A DNA stretch of 64,000 bases from Comamonas sp. (lineage in GTDB: Bacteria; Pseudomonadota; Gammaproteobacteria; Burkholderiales; Burkholderiaceae_C). The stretch spans positions 186,001 to 250,000 of the forward strand of contig JAITLR010000027.1 in the NCBI GenBank assembly GCA_031277805.1, read 5' to 3'. The notes under the pieces were generated by a model. That model worked only from the letters and a program-made list of their open reading frames with translations, was not told where the DNA came from and searched no databases. Positions within the stretch are counted from its first letter, which is position 1; each line of letters starts with the position of its first letter. The translations under genes and the position numbers were made by a program. Positions 26,641 through 37,233 of the stretch are shown here, piece after piece.

Positions 26641-26874
26641 GACAAATCCTGACGGCAAGGGCTTTGAGTGTGCAGGGAAATGCGGTTTTTGCGCAATCAG
26701 GCGGCAGAATCAGCCAGCGCTTTGCACGCAGTTACATACGCAGGGCGATTCAGCCGCCTGGCTGACAGCGGCTCGGCACAGAGCCGGTTACTTTGAAAGC
26801 ACGAGCCCGCCCAGGGGCTCTTCGACAAGCGCCAGTCGTGCGCTGTGAACCCAATATTGGCAGGAGGAATAGAG

Positions 26875-27156
26875 ATGAGCGAACAAACAACCCAAGGCAA
26901 CCAGATCTCTGCCGTCGAAGTCCAGCAATACCCTGAGCACTTTGAAGCTCGCGTGACCGGCAAGGTGGAACACCGTGTGGGCGATGGTCCCTCCGAGGAA
27001 ATTCCGGTCGGCACGGCGATGAAGGTAGACACCGCCATCGCCAGCTATGTGCTGTCCTGGGTGGACCCCGAAGACCAGCAACCCGAGACCGCCTACCTGG
27101 CCAAACGCGAGTTCGAGCACTATGTGGAAGTCGGTGCTCTGGAGGTGACGGTGTAA
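26875..27156 (+). CDS. Small conserved-looking hypothetical protein
   Basis: Not recognised. The 93-residue acidic product starts MSEQTTQGNQISAVEVQQYP behind a strong AGGAGG site 8 bases upstream and ends in FEHYVEVGALEVTV. It has no signal peptide, membrane segment or Cys pairs. A clean terminator follows. The strong translation signal and own terminator argue that it is expressed. Predicted beta-rich (alternating Val/Glu). Confidence 0.75.
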   Translation: MSEQTTQGNQISAVEVQQYPEHFEARVTGKVEHRVGDGPSEEIPVGTAMKVDTAIASYVLSWVDPEDQQPETAYLAKREFEHYVEVGALEVTV

Positions 27157-27175
27157 TCTGGTTACACCATCTGGC

Positions 27176-27208
27176 AAAAAGCCCTGCAATGCCTTGCAGG
27201 GCTTTTTT
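27176..27208. terminator. Bidirectional Rho-independent terminator
   Basis: AAAAAGCCCTGCAA and TTGCAGGGCTTTTTT form a long stem around a 4-base loop. It serves the small hypothetical gene (plus) and the converging OsmC-type gene (minus). Confidence 0.92.
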
Positions 27209-27235
27209 ATGAGCCCTGATGAGCTCCCGGGGACT

Positions 27236-27637
27236 TCAAGCCAGGGCGGTGGGGATCTCCATCTTGCCTTCGAGCAGCTTGTGCACGGGGCAGGCGTTGG
27301 CAATCTGCAGCAGACGATGGCGCTGCTCTTCATCCAGATCGCCATGCAGTGTGATGCTGCGCGTGATCTGGTTGCCGTCGGCCGGTTTGCCTTCGGGGTT
27401 AAGCCGGAGGTCTACCTCTATGTAGCTCAGCGGCCATTGCTTGCGGGTGGCATACATCTGCAGCGTGATGGCGGTGCAGGCTCCTAGGCCCGAGAGCACA
27501 AGCTGCATGGGCGTTGGTGCGGTATCGGCACCCCCATCGGCCACGGGTTCGTCGGCATGCCAGGTATGGCCTTGTTCGTCTGTCAGGGTGACGCGGTAGG
27601 GCTGGTCGCCGCTTTTTGCGTGCGCGTTATGAATCAT
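27236..27637 (-). CDS. OsmC/Ohr family protein
   Basis: A 133-residue member of the OsmC-like family, often a peroxidase for organic hydroperoxides. The two redox Cys contexts are seen as SGLGACTAITLQMYA (about 55-69) and NACPVHKLLEGK near the C-terminus. The start MIHNAHAKSGDQPYRV follows GGAG; two ATGs a few codons upstream are possible. It belongs to the YhfA/general OsmC subgroup rather than Ohr proper. Confidence 0.86.
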   Translation of the reverse strand: MIHNAHAKSGDQPYRVTLTDEQGHTWHADEPVADGGADTAPTPMQLVLSGLGACTAITLQMYATRKQWPLSYIEVDLRLNPEGKPADGNQITRSITLHGDLDEEQRHRLLQIANACPVHKLLEGKMEIPTALA

Positions 27638-27890
27638 TGGTTTTATCTCCATCAAACAGCGAACACTTTACGTGCTGCATGCTTTGCCTGCAGTCTTCCA
27701 AGGTAATGCGGCAGATGGAGTTTGATTTCTCTGAATCAATATCGAAATATCTGACGGGGCTGCGGCTGCGAAAATCCATAAACCTGATGATTCACGGTGA
27801 TTTCCGAAACATCTGGTGGGTTCGTGATTCAAAATTCGAGCAAAGCCATTTCTGCGGTATTGAGGGTTTGAGGATTGGGCCGGCAGGCAT

Positions 27891-29264
27891 ATGGCGAAAT
27901 CGTTAAGAAAAAATGGGGAGCAGGCATTGAATTCCATACGCGACGCCAGGCAGGCGCAAGATTCCTCTGAATGGAAAATCCCGCCTTTCTGGCAGAAGAT
28001 CAACAGCTTCTTTCTTTTTCCGCTGCAGACAGAGCCGCTGATTTTTGCTCTGGTGCTGTCGGTGTGCAGCTACGGCCTGACCTTTGGCCTGCTTGGTGCA
28101 ATTGCCGTGGGACTGGGTTTGATGCTGGCCATCAGCCGCTATGCCTTCAAGGTGTCTGCATTCGCTTCGCGAGGCATTACCCACAGCTCTGATTTCAGGC
28201 GTGATCAGGAGGACCCTGGTTGGAAATGGCTGCCGTGGAAATTTTTTGGCGTGCTGTTTGTCTTCGGCCTGTTGATTGGTTTTCTGGCGAGCCGCAGTTT
28301 GACGCTGGGCGTGATTGCCAATCTGGTCGTGGCATTTCTGATTCCGGCGACGTGGATGGTATTGATCAATACTCATAGTCTGAGTTCGGCAATCAATCCC
28401 TTCGAGTTGCTGGCCACGATTTTCGGTATCGGCAAATCCTATTTGCTGCTGTGCTTTTTCCTGTTTCTGCTGCAGCAGGGCTCGCCCATGGTGGTGGAGA
28501 TGCTGCTCAAGGTCGGCCAGCCTGCAATCGTCCTGCCTTTGGTGTGCTTTGCGTTGATTTACTTCACCTGGGTCATGGCGGCCATGATTGGCTATGTCAT
28601 GTACCAGCACCATGCGGCATTGGATATCGACCCTGTGCAGGCCCCCGAGGGTGCTGTCACGATCCTGATTGACCCCAGGGAGCAGGAAGCCAAACGGCGC
28701 GATAGCGCAATCGCCCGGCTGGTACAGGACAACAAGATGGATGAGGCCGTGAGTCAGGCGCGTGAATGGCTGCGTGAGGACCGGGAGAGCCTGCCCGATC
28801 AGCGCCGTTATTTTCGCGTGCTCAAGCTCACGGAGAAGGGCGATGCGCTGGCCGATCTTGGACAAAGCTTCATTCCGATGCTGGTGGCCCAGCAGCGAAC
28901 CAGCGAGGCACTGGAGGCCTGGGTCAGCTGCGTCAAGCGCAAGCCGGATTTTCAGCTGGCCTCGGCCCAGGCCAGCTATGAGCTGGCACAGCAGGCGTGG
29001 CGGGCGGGCAAGCCCAAATATGTGCTGATTCTGGGCAAGAACTTTGACAAGCGCTTTGCAGGCAGTGCACTGCTTCCATCCATGCTGGAGCTGGTGGTGA
29101 GAGCCTACAAGCAAGGCCTAGACCAGCCCATGCAGGGTGTCCATGTCTATATGCGCATGAAGCAGCTCTTTCCCGAGCATGCCTCCACCCAGGAGGCGGA
29201 ATGGGTGTTGCGTGACGAGCTGGAACAGCTGGGGGCAAAGACTGGCGGAGGGGCCAGCGCGTAG
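27891..29264 (+). CDS. Multi-pass membrane protein with TPR-like C-terminal domain
   Basis: Not assigned to a characterised family. The 457-residue product has about six hydrophobic segments between residues 40 and 240, then a soluble helical region (about 265-457). That region has repeated Ala/Leu helices (SAIARLVQDNKMDEAVSQAREWL, LVAQQRTSEALEAWVSCVKR) typical of tetratricopeptide-like repeats. It converges with a rhomboid protease gene that also has a TPR-like tail; their stop codons are only two bases apart. The upstream 250 bases are noticeably AT-rich. Confidence 0.78.
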   Translation: MAKSLRKNGEQALNSIRDARQAQDSSEWKIPPFWQKINSFFLFPLQTEPLIFALVLSVCSYGLTFGLLGAIAVGLGLMLAISRYAFKVSAFASRGITHSSDFRRDQEDPGWKWLPWKFFGVLFVFGLLIGFLASRSLTLGVIANLVVAFLIPATWMVLINTHSLSSAINPFELLATIFGIGKSYLLLCFFLFLLQQGSPMVVEMLLKVGQPAIVLPLVCFALIYFTWVMAAMIGYVMYQHHAALDIDPVQAPEGAVTILIDPREQEAKRRDSAIARLVQDNKMDEAVSQAREWLREDRESLPDQRRYFRVLKLTEKGDALADLGQSFIPMLVAQQRTSEALEAWVSCVKRKPDFQLASAQASYELAQQAWRAGKPKYVLILGKNFDKRFAGSALLPSMLELVVRAYKQGLDQPMQGVHVYMRMKQLFPEHASTQEAEWVLRDELEQLGAKTGGGASA

Positions 29265-29266
29265 TT

Positions 29267-30769
29267 TCAACTCTGCAGGGCCAGCCACCGGGTCACCGGG
29301 TCCTGTGGTGCTATTTGCTGCAATGTCGGCAGCCAGGCCCGGGCCTGCTGCGTCTGACCAGACTGGGCCATGCCATTGACCAGCAGCAGCAAGGTCGCAG
29401 GCCAATGTGGATGCTCCGAAGCCTGCTGCAGTGACTGGCACAGCTTCTCGGCTTCGGGCAAGGCGCCTATGCGTACAAAGCTGCGCACCAGACCATGCAT
29501 GGTGTCCGTACTGATGCGCATACCGGGCTTGGCGCGCTGGCGGTAGCTGCGGTAGCTGGAGAGCTGCAACTGCCGTTCGGTATCGGTGGCGGCGGGCAGT
29601 TTGAAGATCAGCCGCGCCGCGCCATGAAAGTCTTCGCTGCCAGGGTGATGGCGTGCGCTTTCAAACCAGGCTTTCAGAATGGCTGGGTCCCTGGGGGCCA
29701 GCCGCGCCGCCTCGCGCCAGGCCGGCGCGGCGCGGCCGAACTCCAGCGCATCGGTATAGCGTTGTGCACGGGCCACGGCATCGGTCAGGGGCTTTGCGGC
29801 GACCCTGGCCTGCTCCTCCTCGTCGATGGGCGCTTCCACCGTCTGCAAACGCATATAGACCCACATCAGCATCGCCCCCGTCAGCAGGCCACCAAAGTGA
29901 GCCATATAGGCTACCTGCTTGCCGCCCCACAGGTGCTGGAACAGCTCCACCCCCATCCATACCGGCAGCATGACCAGCGCGGGCCAGGTGGCGTAGTTGA
30001 AGTAGAACAGCAGCATGTAGAAAAAGCGGATGCGCCGCATGCGGTACATCACCGCATACATGGCCATCAGTGCCGAAATGGCACCCGAGGCGCCCAGGCC
30101 GTAGCCGCCCATGCCGGCATAGAACATCAGCGCAAACAGTGATGCACCCACACCGCCGACCACGTAAAAAGCCAGATAGGTGAACGAGCCCAGGGCGAGC
30201 TCCAGCGTGAAGCCGAACAGGAACAGAAACACCATATTGCCCAGCAGATGGCTGGTGCTGCCATGCAGGAAGATGGAGGTGAAGGCCTGCAGCGGTTGCC
30301 AGCCCGCGCCTGGCTCATAGCTCATGGACCAGCGCTCGGTAAAGCTGCTGCGCGGCTCCAGCGGTGCGAAGTGCTGGCGTGCGGTCTGCCACTCGGCATG
30401 TCGAGGGTGGCTGGCCGTAATGACCTGGCCAGCCAGCAGGCGCTGGCGAAACCTCTTTTCCTGCCACATCAGCGCATAAAGCTGGGCATAGGCCTTGTGC
30501 TTGTACAGCGCCTCGGCGGCCTGCACCGTATTGCGCTCATAACGCGCACTGCCTTGCGCCACCTGTTCCTTGAGGTGGCTTAGAAACAGCGGCAATTCAA
30601 TCGCTGGCAAATCCGTTTTGATATAGACCTGCGCCGCGCGCTCCACTACTTTTTCCTCAGGTGCTTGCCAGCCCCAGAAGATCAGGCAGTTGATGACGAT
30701 GAGCAGCACCGTCATCCAGGGCGGACTGCGCCATGAAGGCTTGTTCTCGAGAGGAATGGCAAGAAACAT
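29267..30769 (-). CDS. Rhomboid family intramembrane serine protease with TPR-like tail
   Basis: A 500-residue membrane protease. The rhomboid core has HGSTSHLLGNMVFLF (His169, His174, Asn178), the catalytic Ser228 in GLGASGAISAL, and His291 in AHFGGLLTG, so the Ser-His dyad is intact. It differs from E. coli GlpG in a long insertion (about residues 40-155) between the first helix and the core, and in a soluble 190-residue helical C-terminal domain. Substrate and biological role are unknown. Confidence 0.9.
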   Translation of the reverse strand: MFLAIPLENKPSWRSPPWMTVLLIVINCLIFWGWQAPEEKVVERAAQVYIKTDLPAIELPLFLSHLKEQVAQGSARYERNTVQAAEALYKHKAYAQLYALMWQEKRFRQRLLAGQVITASHPRHAEWQTARQHFAPLEPRSSFTERWSMSYEPGAGWQPLQAFTSIFLHGSTSHLLGNMVFLFLFGFTLELALGSFTYLAFYVVGGVGASLFALMFYAGMGGYGLGASGAISALMAMYAVMYRMRRIRFFYMLLFYFNYATWPALVMLPVWMGVELFQHLWGGKQVAYMAHFGGLLTGAMLMWVYMRLQTVEAPIDEEEQARVAAKPLTDAVARAQRYTDALEFGRAAPAWREAARLAPRDPAILKAWFESARHHPGSEDFHGAARLIFKLPAATDTERQLQLSSYRSYRQRAKPGMRISTDTMHGLVRSFVRIGALPEAEKLCQSLQQASEHPHWPATLLLLVNGMAQSGQTQQARAWLPTLQQIAPQDPVTRWLALQS

Positions 30770-30952
30770 GGATGGGCAGCAAAAATCGACGCACGAGAAG
30801 TTGAGGACCTAGGCAAACAGGGGTGCACCAAGGACTGCAGCCCTGAGGCGAAGCTCTTGCCTGGACCTGATTGGTGTAAGTCGTGAAATTGTTGCCGACT
30901 GTAGCGCAGCCCCCATTTTTTGCCTTTGACGCCAGCCGAAGGGCGGGCAACA

Positions 30953-30986
30953 AAAAAGCCAGCATCGTTGCCGATGCTGGCTTTTT
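30953..30986. terminator. Terminator after gap
   Basis: AAAAAGCCAGCATCG and CGATGCTGGCTTTTT form a 15-bp stem around TTGC, with A and T runs at both ends. It lies about 60 bases past the minus-strand gap stop codon. Confidence 0.88.
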
Positions 30987-31040
30987 GATAGCTGCTGGTG
31001 CTTATCAGATAAGCGCTAGAGCCTATTTAGGCTTGTAATC
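30984..31040. repeat. Dispersed intergenic element, TTTTGATAGC type (copy 2)
   Basis: It begins TTTTGATAGCTGCTGGTGCT immediately at the gap terminator and continues with ATAAGCGCTAGAGCC and the small hairpin GCCTATTTAGGC. It shares its first 12 bases and the AAGCG core with the copy at 46799. Confidence 0.6.
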
Positions 31041-31048
31041 TGCGAGGG

Positions 31049-32152
<1,104 letters not shown>

Positions 32153-32160
32153 TCAGCTGG

Positions 32161-32184
32161 AAAAAAGGGGCACTAGGCCCCTTT
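32161..32184 (-). terminator. Terminator after tkt
   Basis: On the minus strand AAAAGGGGCC and GCCCC arms enclose a short loop and are followed by TTTTTT, just past the transketolase stop codon. Confidence 0.75.
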
Positions 32185-32187
32185 TGC

Positions 32188-34233
32188 TTACTTGGCAGCG
32201 TTCTGCAGGGCGACCTGCACGGTGTCGGCCACGTTCTCGGCGGTGAAGCCGAAGTGCTTGAACAGCACGCCTGCGGGAGCGGACTCACCGTAGGTGTCGA
32301 TGCCGACCACGGCATCGCAACCGTACTTCCACCAGAAGTCGGTCACACCCATTTCCACGGCCACGCGGGGCAGGCCTGCGGGCAGCACGGCCTTCTTGTA
32401 CTTCACATCCTGCTTGTCGAAGGTCGTGGTGCTGGGCATGGAAACCACGCGCACGGCGATCTTGCGCTCGGCCAGCAGCTTCTGCGCGGCCATGGCCAGT
32501 TGCACTTCGGAGCCGGTGGCGATGATGACAGCCTGAGCCTTCTTCTTGAAGCCGATGTCCTTGGGCTCGCTCAGCACGTAGGCGCCGCAGGCGATGTCGT
32601 CCAGCGCGTCTTCGCTCTTGGGCGAGTAAGCCAGGTTCTGGCGGCTCAGCAGCATGGCTGTGGGCTTGTTCTTCTGGCTCAGGGCCACGGTCCAGGCCAC
32701 GGCGGTTTCGGTGGTATCCGCGGGACGCCAGACATCCAGGCCAGGGATCAGGCGCAGCGAAGCAGCGTGCTCGATGGACTGGTGGGTGGGGCCGTCTTCG
32801 CCCAGACCGATGGAGTCGTGCGTGAACACATGGATCACGCGCTGCTTCATCAGAGCCGCCATGCGGATGGCGTTGCGGCTGTAGTCGGAGAAGGTCAGGA
32901 AGGTGCCGCCGTAGGGGATGAAGCCGCCGTGCAGCGCCACGCCGTTCATGATGGCGGCCATGCCGAACTCGCGCACACCGTAGTTGATGTGGCGGCCGAT
33001 CTTGCCGTCTTCGGTCTTGACCACGGCACCCTTGGCGTCCACACGGAAAGCGGGAGTGCTCTTGGTGTTGGTCAGGTTGGAGCCTGTCAGGTCGGCGGAG
33101 CCACCCAGCAGCTCGGGCAGAGCGGCTGTCAGGCCTTCCAGGGCCAGCTGGCTGGCCTTGCGGCTGGCCACGGTGGCGCCGGCGTCATGGGCGTCGGAAG
33201 CGATCTTGGCGGCGATTTCACCGAAGTTGGCTGGCAGCTCGCCAGCCATGCGACGTGTGAAGTCGGCAGCTTGTTCGGGGAAAGCCTTGGCGTAGGCCGC
33301 GAACTTGTCGTTCCATGCGGATTCGATCTTGGCGCCCTGCTCCTTGGCGTTCCAGTCGGCGTAGACCTCGGCGGGGATCTCGAAAGGCGCAGCGGTCCAG
33401 CCCAGAGCCGCGCGGGTCAGTGCGATTTCTTCGGCGCCCAGGGGTTCGCCGTGAGCCTTGGAGGTGTCCTGGCGGTTGGGCGAGCCCTTGCCGATATGGG
33501 TCTTGCAGCAGATCAGCGTGGGCTTGTCGGCACTCTTCTTGGCAGCAGCGATGGCAGCATCCACGGCGTCCACGTTGTGGCCGTCCACGCCCTTGATCAC
33601 GTTCCAGCCGTAGGCTTCAAAGCGGGCAGGTGTGTTGTCGCTGAACCAGGGAGCGACCTGACCGTCGATGGAGATGCCGTTGTCGTCCCATAGGGCGATC
33701 AGTTTGTTCAGCTTCCAGGCACCCGCCAGGGCCGCGGCTTCGTGCGAGATGCCTTCCATCAGGCAGCCATCGCCCATGAACACGAAGGTGTGGTGGTCCA
33801 CGATCTCGTGCTTGGGCTGGTTGAACTCGGCAGCCAGCAGCTTTTCAGCCAGCGCAAAGCCCACGGCATTGGTAATGCCCTGGCCCAGCGGGCCGGTGGT
33901 GGTTTCCACGCCCGGGGTCACGCCCACTTCGGGGTGGCCGGCAGTCTTGCTGTGCAGCTGGCGGAAGTTCTTCAGTTCGTCGATGGACAGGTCGTAGCCG
34001 CTGAGGTGCAGCAGACCGTAAATCAGCATGGAGCCGTGGCCGTTCGACAGGATGAAGCGGTCGCGGTTGGCCCAGTGAGGGTTCACGGGGTTGTGCTGCA
34101 GATGGCGGCTCCACAGCGCCACGGCCATGTCAGCCATGCCCATGGGGGCACCGGGGTGACCGGAATTGGCTTGTTGAACGGCATCCATTGCGAGTGCGCG
34201 GATCGCATTCGCCATTTGTTGAGTGTTGGCCAT
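32188..34233 (-). CDS. tkt: Transketolase
   Basis: Thiamine-diphosphate enzyme moving two-carbon ketol units in the pentose phosphate and Calvin cycles. The 681-residue product has all the usual motifs: [74 protein letters not shown] (ThDP motif), [14 protein letters not shown] and a C-terminal [12 protein letters not shown] lies 8 bases upstream of the ATG. The gap gene follows. No other Calvin-cycle gene is nearby. Confidence 0.97.
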   Translation of the reverse strand: MANTQQMANAIRALAMDAVQQANSGHPGAPMGMADMAVALWSRHLQHNPVNPHWANRDRFILSNGHGSMLIYGLLHLSGYDLSIDELKNFRQLHSKTAGHPEVGVTPGVETTTGPLGQGITNAVGFALAEKLLAAEFNQPKHEIVDHHTFVFMGDGCLMEGISHEAAALAGAWKLNKLIALWDDNGISIDGQVAPWFSDNTPARFEAYGWNVIKGVDGHNVDAVDAAIAAAKKSADKPTLICCKTHIGKGSPNRQDTSKAHGEPLGAEEIALTRAALGWTAAPFEIPAEVYADWNAKEQGAKIESAWNDKFAAYAKAFPEQAADFTRRMAGELPANFGEIAAKIASDAHDAGATVASRKASQLALEGLTAALPELLGGSADLTGSNLTNTKSTPAFRVDAKGAVVKTEDGKIGRHINYGVREFGMAAIMNGVALHGGFIPYGGTFLTFSDYSRNAIRMAALMKQRVIHVFTHDSIGLGEDGPTHQSIEHAASLRLIPGLDVWRPADTTETAVAWTVALSQKNKPTAMLLSRQNLAYSPKSEDALDDIACGAYVLSEPKDIGFKKKAQAVIIATGSEVQLAMAAQKLLAERKIAVRVVSMPSTTTFDKQDVKYKKAVLPAGLPRVAVEMGVTDFWWKYGCDAVVGIDTYGESAPAGVLFKHFGFTAENVADTVQVALQNAAK

Positions 34234-34388
34234 CAGGGCGCTCCGTAAAGGAGGGTGTTATTCGGGGGAAGCCCATCATTTTAAAGGAGGGGAAATTTTC
34301 GCAGGTGCAGTACGGGTCAATGCTCTACAGTGCAACCCCAGAAACTGGTGTCTGCCGCACCTCAAACCGTGTTGAAAAACTGATTGCA

Positions 34389-35162
34389 ATGACTGTCGAA
34401 AACGCTGCATCCCCCTTTGTTCAACCCGCTGCAATGCTACTGGCTGCAGGCCGTGGCGAGCGTATGCGGCCGCTGACCGATATCACGCCCAAGCCCTTGC
34501 TCAAGGTGCAGGATGTGCCGCTGCTGCAGCACCATCTGCAGTTGCTGATCGCCGCGGGTGTTGAGCATGCGGTCATCAATACCGGCTGGCTGGGCGAACA
34601 GATCCCTGCATACTTTGGCAATGTTTTTGCGTTCGACCCCAATGCGCAAAAGCGTCAGCAGCTATCGCTTTCATACTCGCAAGAGCCTGCGCAGGCCTTC
34701 GAGACCGCAGGCGGCATCAGCCGTGCATTGCCGCAGCTTGGCCAGGTGTTCTGGCTGGCCGCCGGTGACGTCTATGCGCCGGACTTTCAGTTCCCCGCCG
34801 AGGCGGCCCGAGCCTTTGCTGAAAGCGATGAGCTGGCCCACCTGTGGCTGGTACCCAACCCCGCTCACAATCCGCGCGGCGACTTCGGTCTTGCCGATGG
34901 CAAGGCACTGGACCTGCCCGCCGATGACGAACGCCCACGCTACACCTACAGCACCATCGCGTTATTGAAAAAAACGCTGTTTGCGCAGCCCTGGTTTGAG
35001 ATCGATCCCGGCAACCCCCAAGGCCTGCGCGCTCCGCTGGCCCCGCTGCTGCGCCGCGCCATGGCCGATGGTCTGGTGGGCGCATCGCTTTACACCGGCC
35101 GCTGGGTCGATGTGGGCACGCCCGAGCGGCTGGCCCAGCTCAATAAGCCCGAACACGCATGA
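34389..35162 (+). CDS. Sugar-1-phosphate nucleotidyltransferase, MurU-like
   Basis: Likely transfers UMP or another nucleotide to a sugar 1-phosphate; the MurU subgroup makes UDP-MurNAc in peptidoglycan recycling. The 257-residue product starts MTVENAASPFVQ. The signature AAMLLAAGRGERMRPLTDITPKPLLKV (shown here as LLAAGRGERMRPLTD and TPKPLLKV) is followed by VFWLAAGDVYAPDF and the C-terminal RWVDVGTPERL. The usual MurU partner kinase gene amgK is absent here. The next gene overlaps its stop codon (ATGA). Confidence 0.85.
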   Translation: MTVENAASPFVQPAAMLLAAGRGERMRPLTDITPKPLLKVQDVPLLQHHLQLLIAAGVEHAVINTGWLGEQIPAYFGNVFAFDPNAQKRQQLSLSYSQEPAQAFETAGGISRALPQLGQVFWLAAGDVYAPDFQFPAEAARAFAESDELAHLWLVPNPAHNPRGDFGLADGKALDLPADDERPRYTYSTIALLKKTLFAQPWFEIDPGNPQGLRAPLAPLLRRAMADGLVGASLYTGRWVDVGTPERLAQLNKPEHA

Positions 35163-36199
35163 GCCTGCGCAGCATTGACTGGCCAGGCTCGCCCATCGTC
35201 CATGCCTGCACCGCGCAGGCCAGCTGGGGCCAGTTGCTGCTGCTGACCAAGGATGGCGCTCTGCATGGCCTGGATCTGGACAACGGCCAGAGCCGGCAAT
35301 TGGCAAAGCTGGAACTGTCCGAGCCTACGGCTCCCACTCCGTACTGGCCGCATGGCTTCAAAGTGCATTGCGCACTCAGTGGCGACCATGCGGTGATTGC
35401 CGATGATGGCGGCACGTTTGGCGTGCTGGTGAACCTGCGTACGGGCGAGCGCGCCGCGCAGCTTTTTGGTGGCGACTACCACCCGAGGACTGTGCCTTTT
35501 TCCATTGCCTTCAGCCGGCATCAGGGGGGCGATGTGCTGATCCATCGCACGGACTGGAACCGGCTCGATGCGATGGACTGCGTCACGGGTCAGAGCCTGA
35601 GCGCGCGCGGTGAACTGGAGTTTGAGCAGCCGCACTATCTGGACTATTTTCATGGGCGTCTGCTGCCCAGCCCTTCGCATGAGTGGCTGCTGGATGATGG
35701 TTGGGTCTGGGCGCCCGTGGGCATTCCCACCGTCTGGTCGCTGCCAGCATGGCTGGAGGGCAATCGCTGGGAGTCCGAAGACGGCCCCACGCGCCGCCAT
35801 ATCGCGCAGGGCGAGGGCTGGAACCAGCCCTGTGTGTGGCTGGACGATGCCCGCATCGCCATCTGGAACGTGGGCAACTGGGATGACGATGGATTTGCCG
35901 ACTGCATGTACGCACCGGGCGTGGTGATTTTCGATATTCACGTGCCCAGACCCGATGAAGGTCACAGCGGACAGGTCTGGCCCATGCCTGACTTGCCTCG
36001 CGCCCAGCATCTGCATTGCGTGAATGGACGGCTGCTGGTGGTGGGTGAGGGGCAGAGCTGGCTGTGGGATGTGAGTGCGCGTAGGCAGCTCGCCCGCTGG
36101 CCTGATTTCGCGCCCCAAGGCTGGTGCGAACAGCACCAGCAACTGCTGGAGTGGTCGGCGCAGCAGATCAAGGTGATGGATGCAAGGAATGCGCTCTGA
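35159..36199 (+). CDS. Hypothetical protein, translationally coupled to the nucleotidyltransferase gene
   Basis: Not recognised. The 346-residue cytoplasmic-looking product has repeated beta-strand patterns with Trp and Asp (LLLLTKDGALHGLDLDNGQS, TFGVLVNLRTGERA, VWAPVGIPTVWSLP, IAIWNVGNWDD, SWLWDVSARRQLARW) that suggest a beta-propeller. Its ATG overlaps the TGA of the upstream gene, so the two are probably co-translated. No signal peptide is seen. Confidence 0.75.
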   Translation: MSLRSIDWPGSPIVHACTAQASWGQLLLLTKDGALHGLDLDNGQSRQLAKLELSEPTAPTPYWPHGFKVHCALSGDHAVIADDGGTFGVLVNLRTGERAAQLFGGDYHPRTVPFSIAFSRHQGGDVLIHRTDWNRLDAMDCVTGQSLSARGELEFEQPHYLDYFHGRLLPSPSHEWLLDDGWVWAPVGIPTVWSLPAWLEGNRWESEDGPTRRHIAQGEGWNQPCVWLDDARIAIWNVGNWDDDGFADCMYAPGVVIFDIHVPRPDEGHSGQVWPMPDLPRAQHLHCVNGRLLVVGEGQSWLWDVSARRQLARWPDFAPQGWCEQHQQLLEWSAQQIKVMDARNAL

Positions 36200-36358
36200 C
36201 GCTTTTCCATGGAGTGTTGCCAGCTACTGATGCGGGAGTTTTTTGTGGATTGCACGGATGCTTGTTATGGCAAGCATCGACTATGCTTTTTCTTTTTCTG
36301 ACTGGCGCAACCGGGTGCAAATCCACAGTTCCTTTTGTGGCCGTCATCAGGTGAGTGC

Positions 36359-37165
36359 ATGCAAATTGTTTTCTTTGTGGCGCTGGTTGCTCTGGCCAGC
36401 TTCTGCCAGAACCTCACGGGTTTTGCCTTTGGCCTGATCTTTGTCGGCGTGGCCGGTGCCACCCATCTGATGGGCATCGCCGATGCGGCCAACGTGGCCT
36501 GCCTGTTGTCCATCATCAACGGTGCCAGCTATATGCGGGCCTACCGCTTCGAAGCCGACTGGGGCTTGCTCAAACCCATGCTCATCAGCAGCGTGCTGGG
36601 GGTGGTTGCAGGCGTGCTTTTGCTGCACTGGCTCAGCGGCAATGCACTCAGTGGCCTGCGCATGCTGCTGGGTGTGGTCATCGTGCTGTGCGCTCTCTTG
36701 CTGTTGACGCAGAAGAAGGCGCTGGCGCAGCCTTCGGGCCCAGGCGCGCTGTGGTTTGCCGGCGTGTCATCGGGCGTGCTGGGCGGGTTGTTTGCCACGC
36801 CCGGCCCGCCCATGGTCTATCACCTCTACCGCCAGCCCATGGACCGCATGCTGGTGCGTCACTGCCTGTTCGCCATGTTCGTGACCTGCTCGGTGCTGCG
36901 TGCCGTGATGGTGGCGGTGGAGGGGCAACTGAACTGGACCGTCTTTGGGTGGACGGCCCTGGCTTTTCCGGTGGTTACCGGCGTGACCTGGTGGAGTGCG
37001 AGGCATCCGCCAGCCTTGCCCAAGAAGCTGGTCGAGTGGCTGGTCTGCGGCTTGCTGGTGCTGTCGGGGCTGAGCCTGCTGTGGTCGGGCTTCAAGGCCG
37101 GTCAGCCCGAGCCTGTGGTGCCGGACGACACCATGGCCCTGGCGCCCTTCGCGATCCGCTCCTGA
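36359..37165 (+). CDS. TauE/SafE family sulfite/organosulfonate exporter-like protein
   Basis: A 268-residue membrane protein with about eight hydrophobic segments. It carries the family features FCQNLTGFAFGLIFVGV at the N-terminus and the second-half repeat GVSSGVLGGLFATPGPPMVYHLY. Members export sulfite, sulfoacetate or other anions, or act in metal/sulfur handling. The substrate is unknown here and no sulfonate genes are adjacent. Confidence 0.87.
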   Translation: MQIVFFVALVALASFCQNLTGFAFGLIFVGVAGATHLMGIADAANVACLLSIINGASYMRAYRFEADWGLLKPMLISSVLGVVAGVLLLHWLSGNALSGLRMLLGVVIVLCALLLLTQKKALAQPSGPGALWFAGVSSGVLGGLFATPGPPMVYHLYRQPMDRMLVRHCLFAMFVTCSVLRAVMVAVEGQLNWTVFGWTALAFPVVTGVTWWSARHPPALPKKLVEWLVCGLLVLSGLSLLWSGFKAGQPEPVVPDDTMALAPFAIRS

Positions 37166-37233
37166 CCTGCGATTGCTGACTGCAACGATGGCGCAGCCCT
37201 GCGAGGCAGCGCATCCAGCAGTACGATAGCAGG

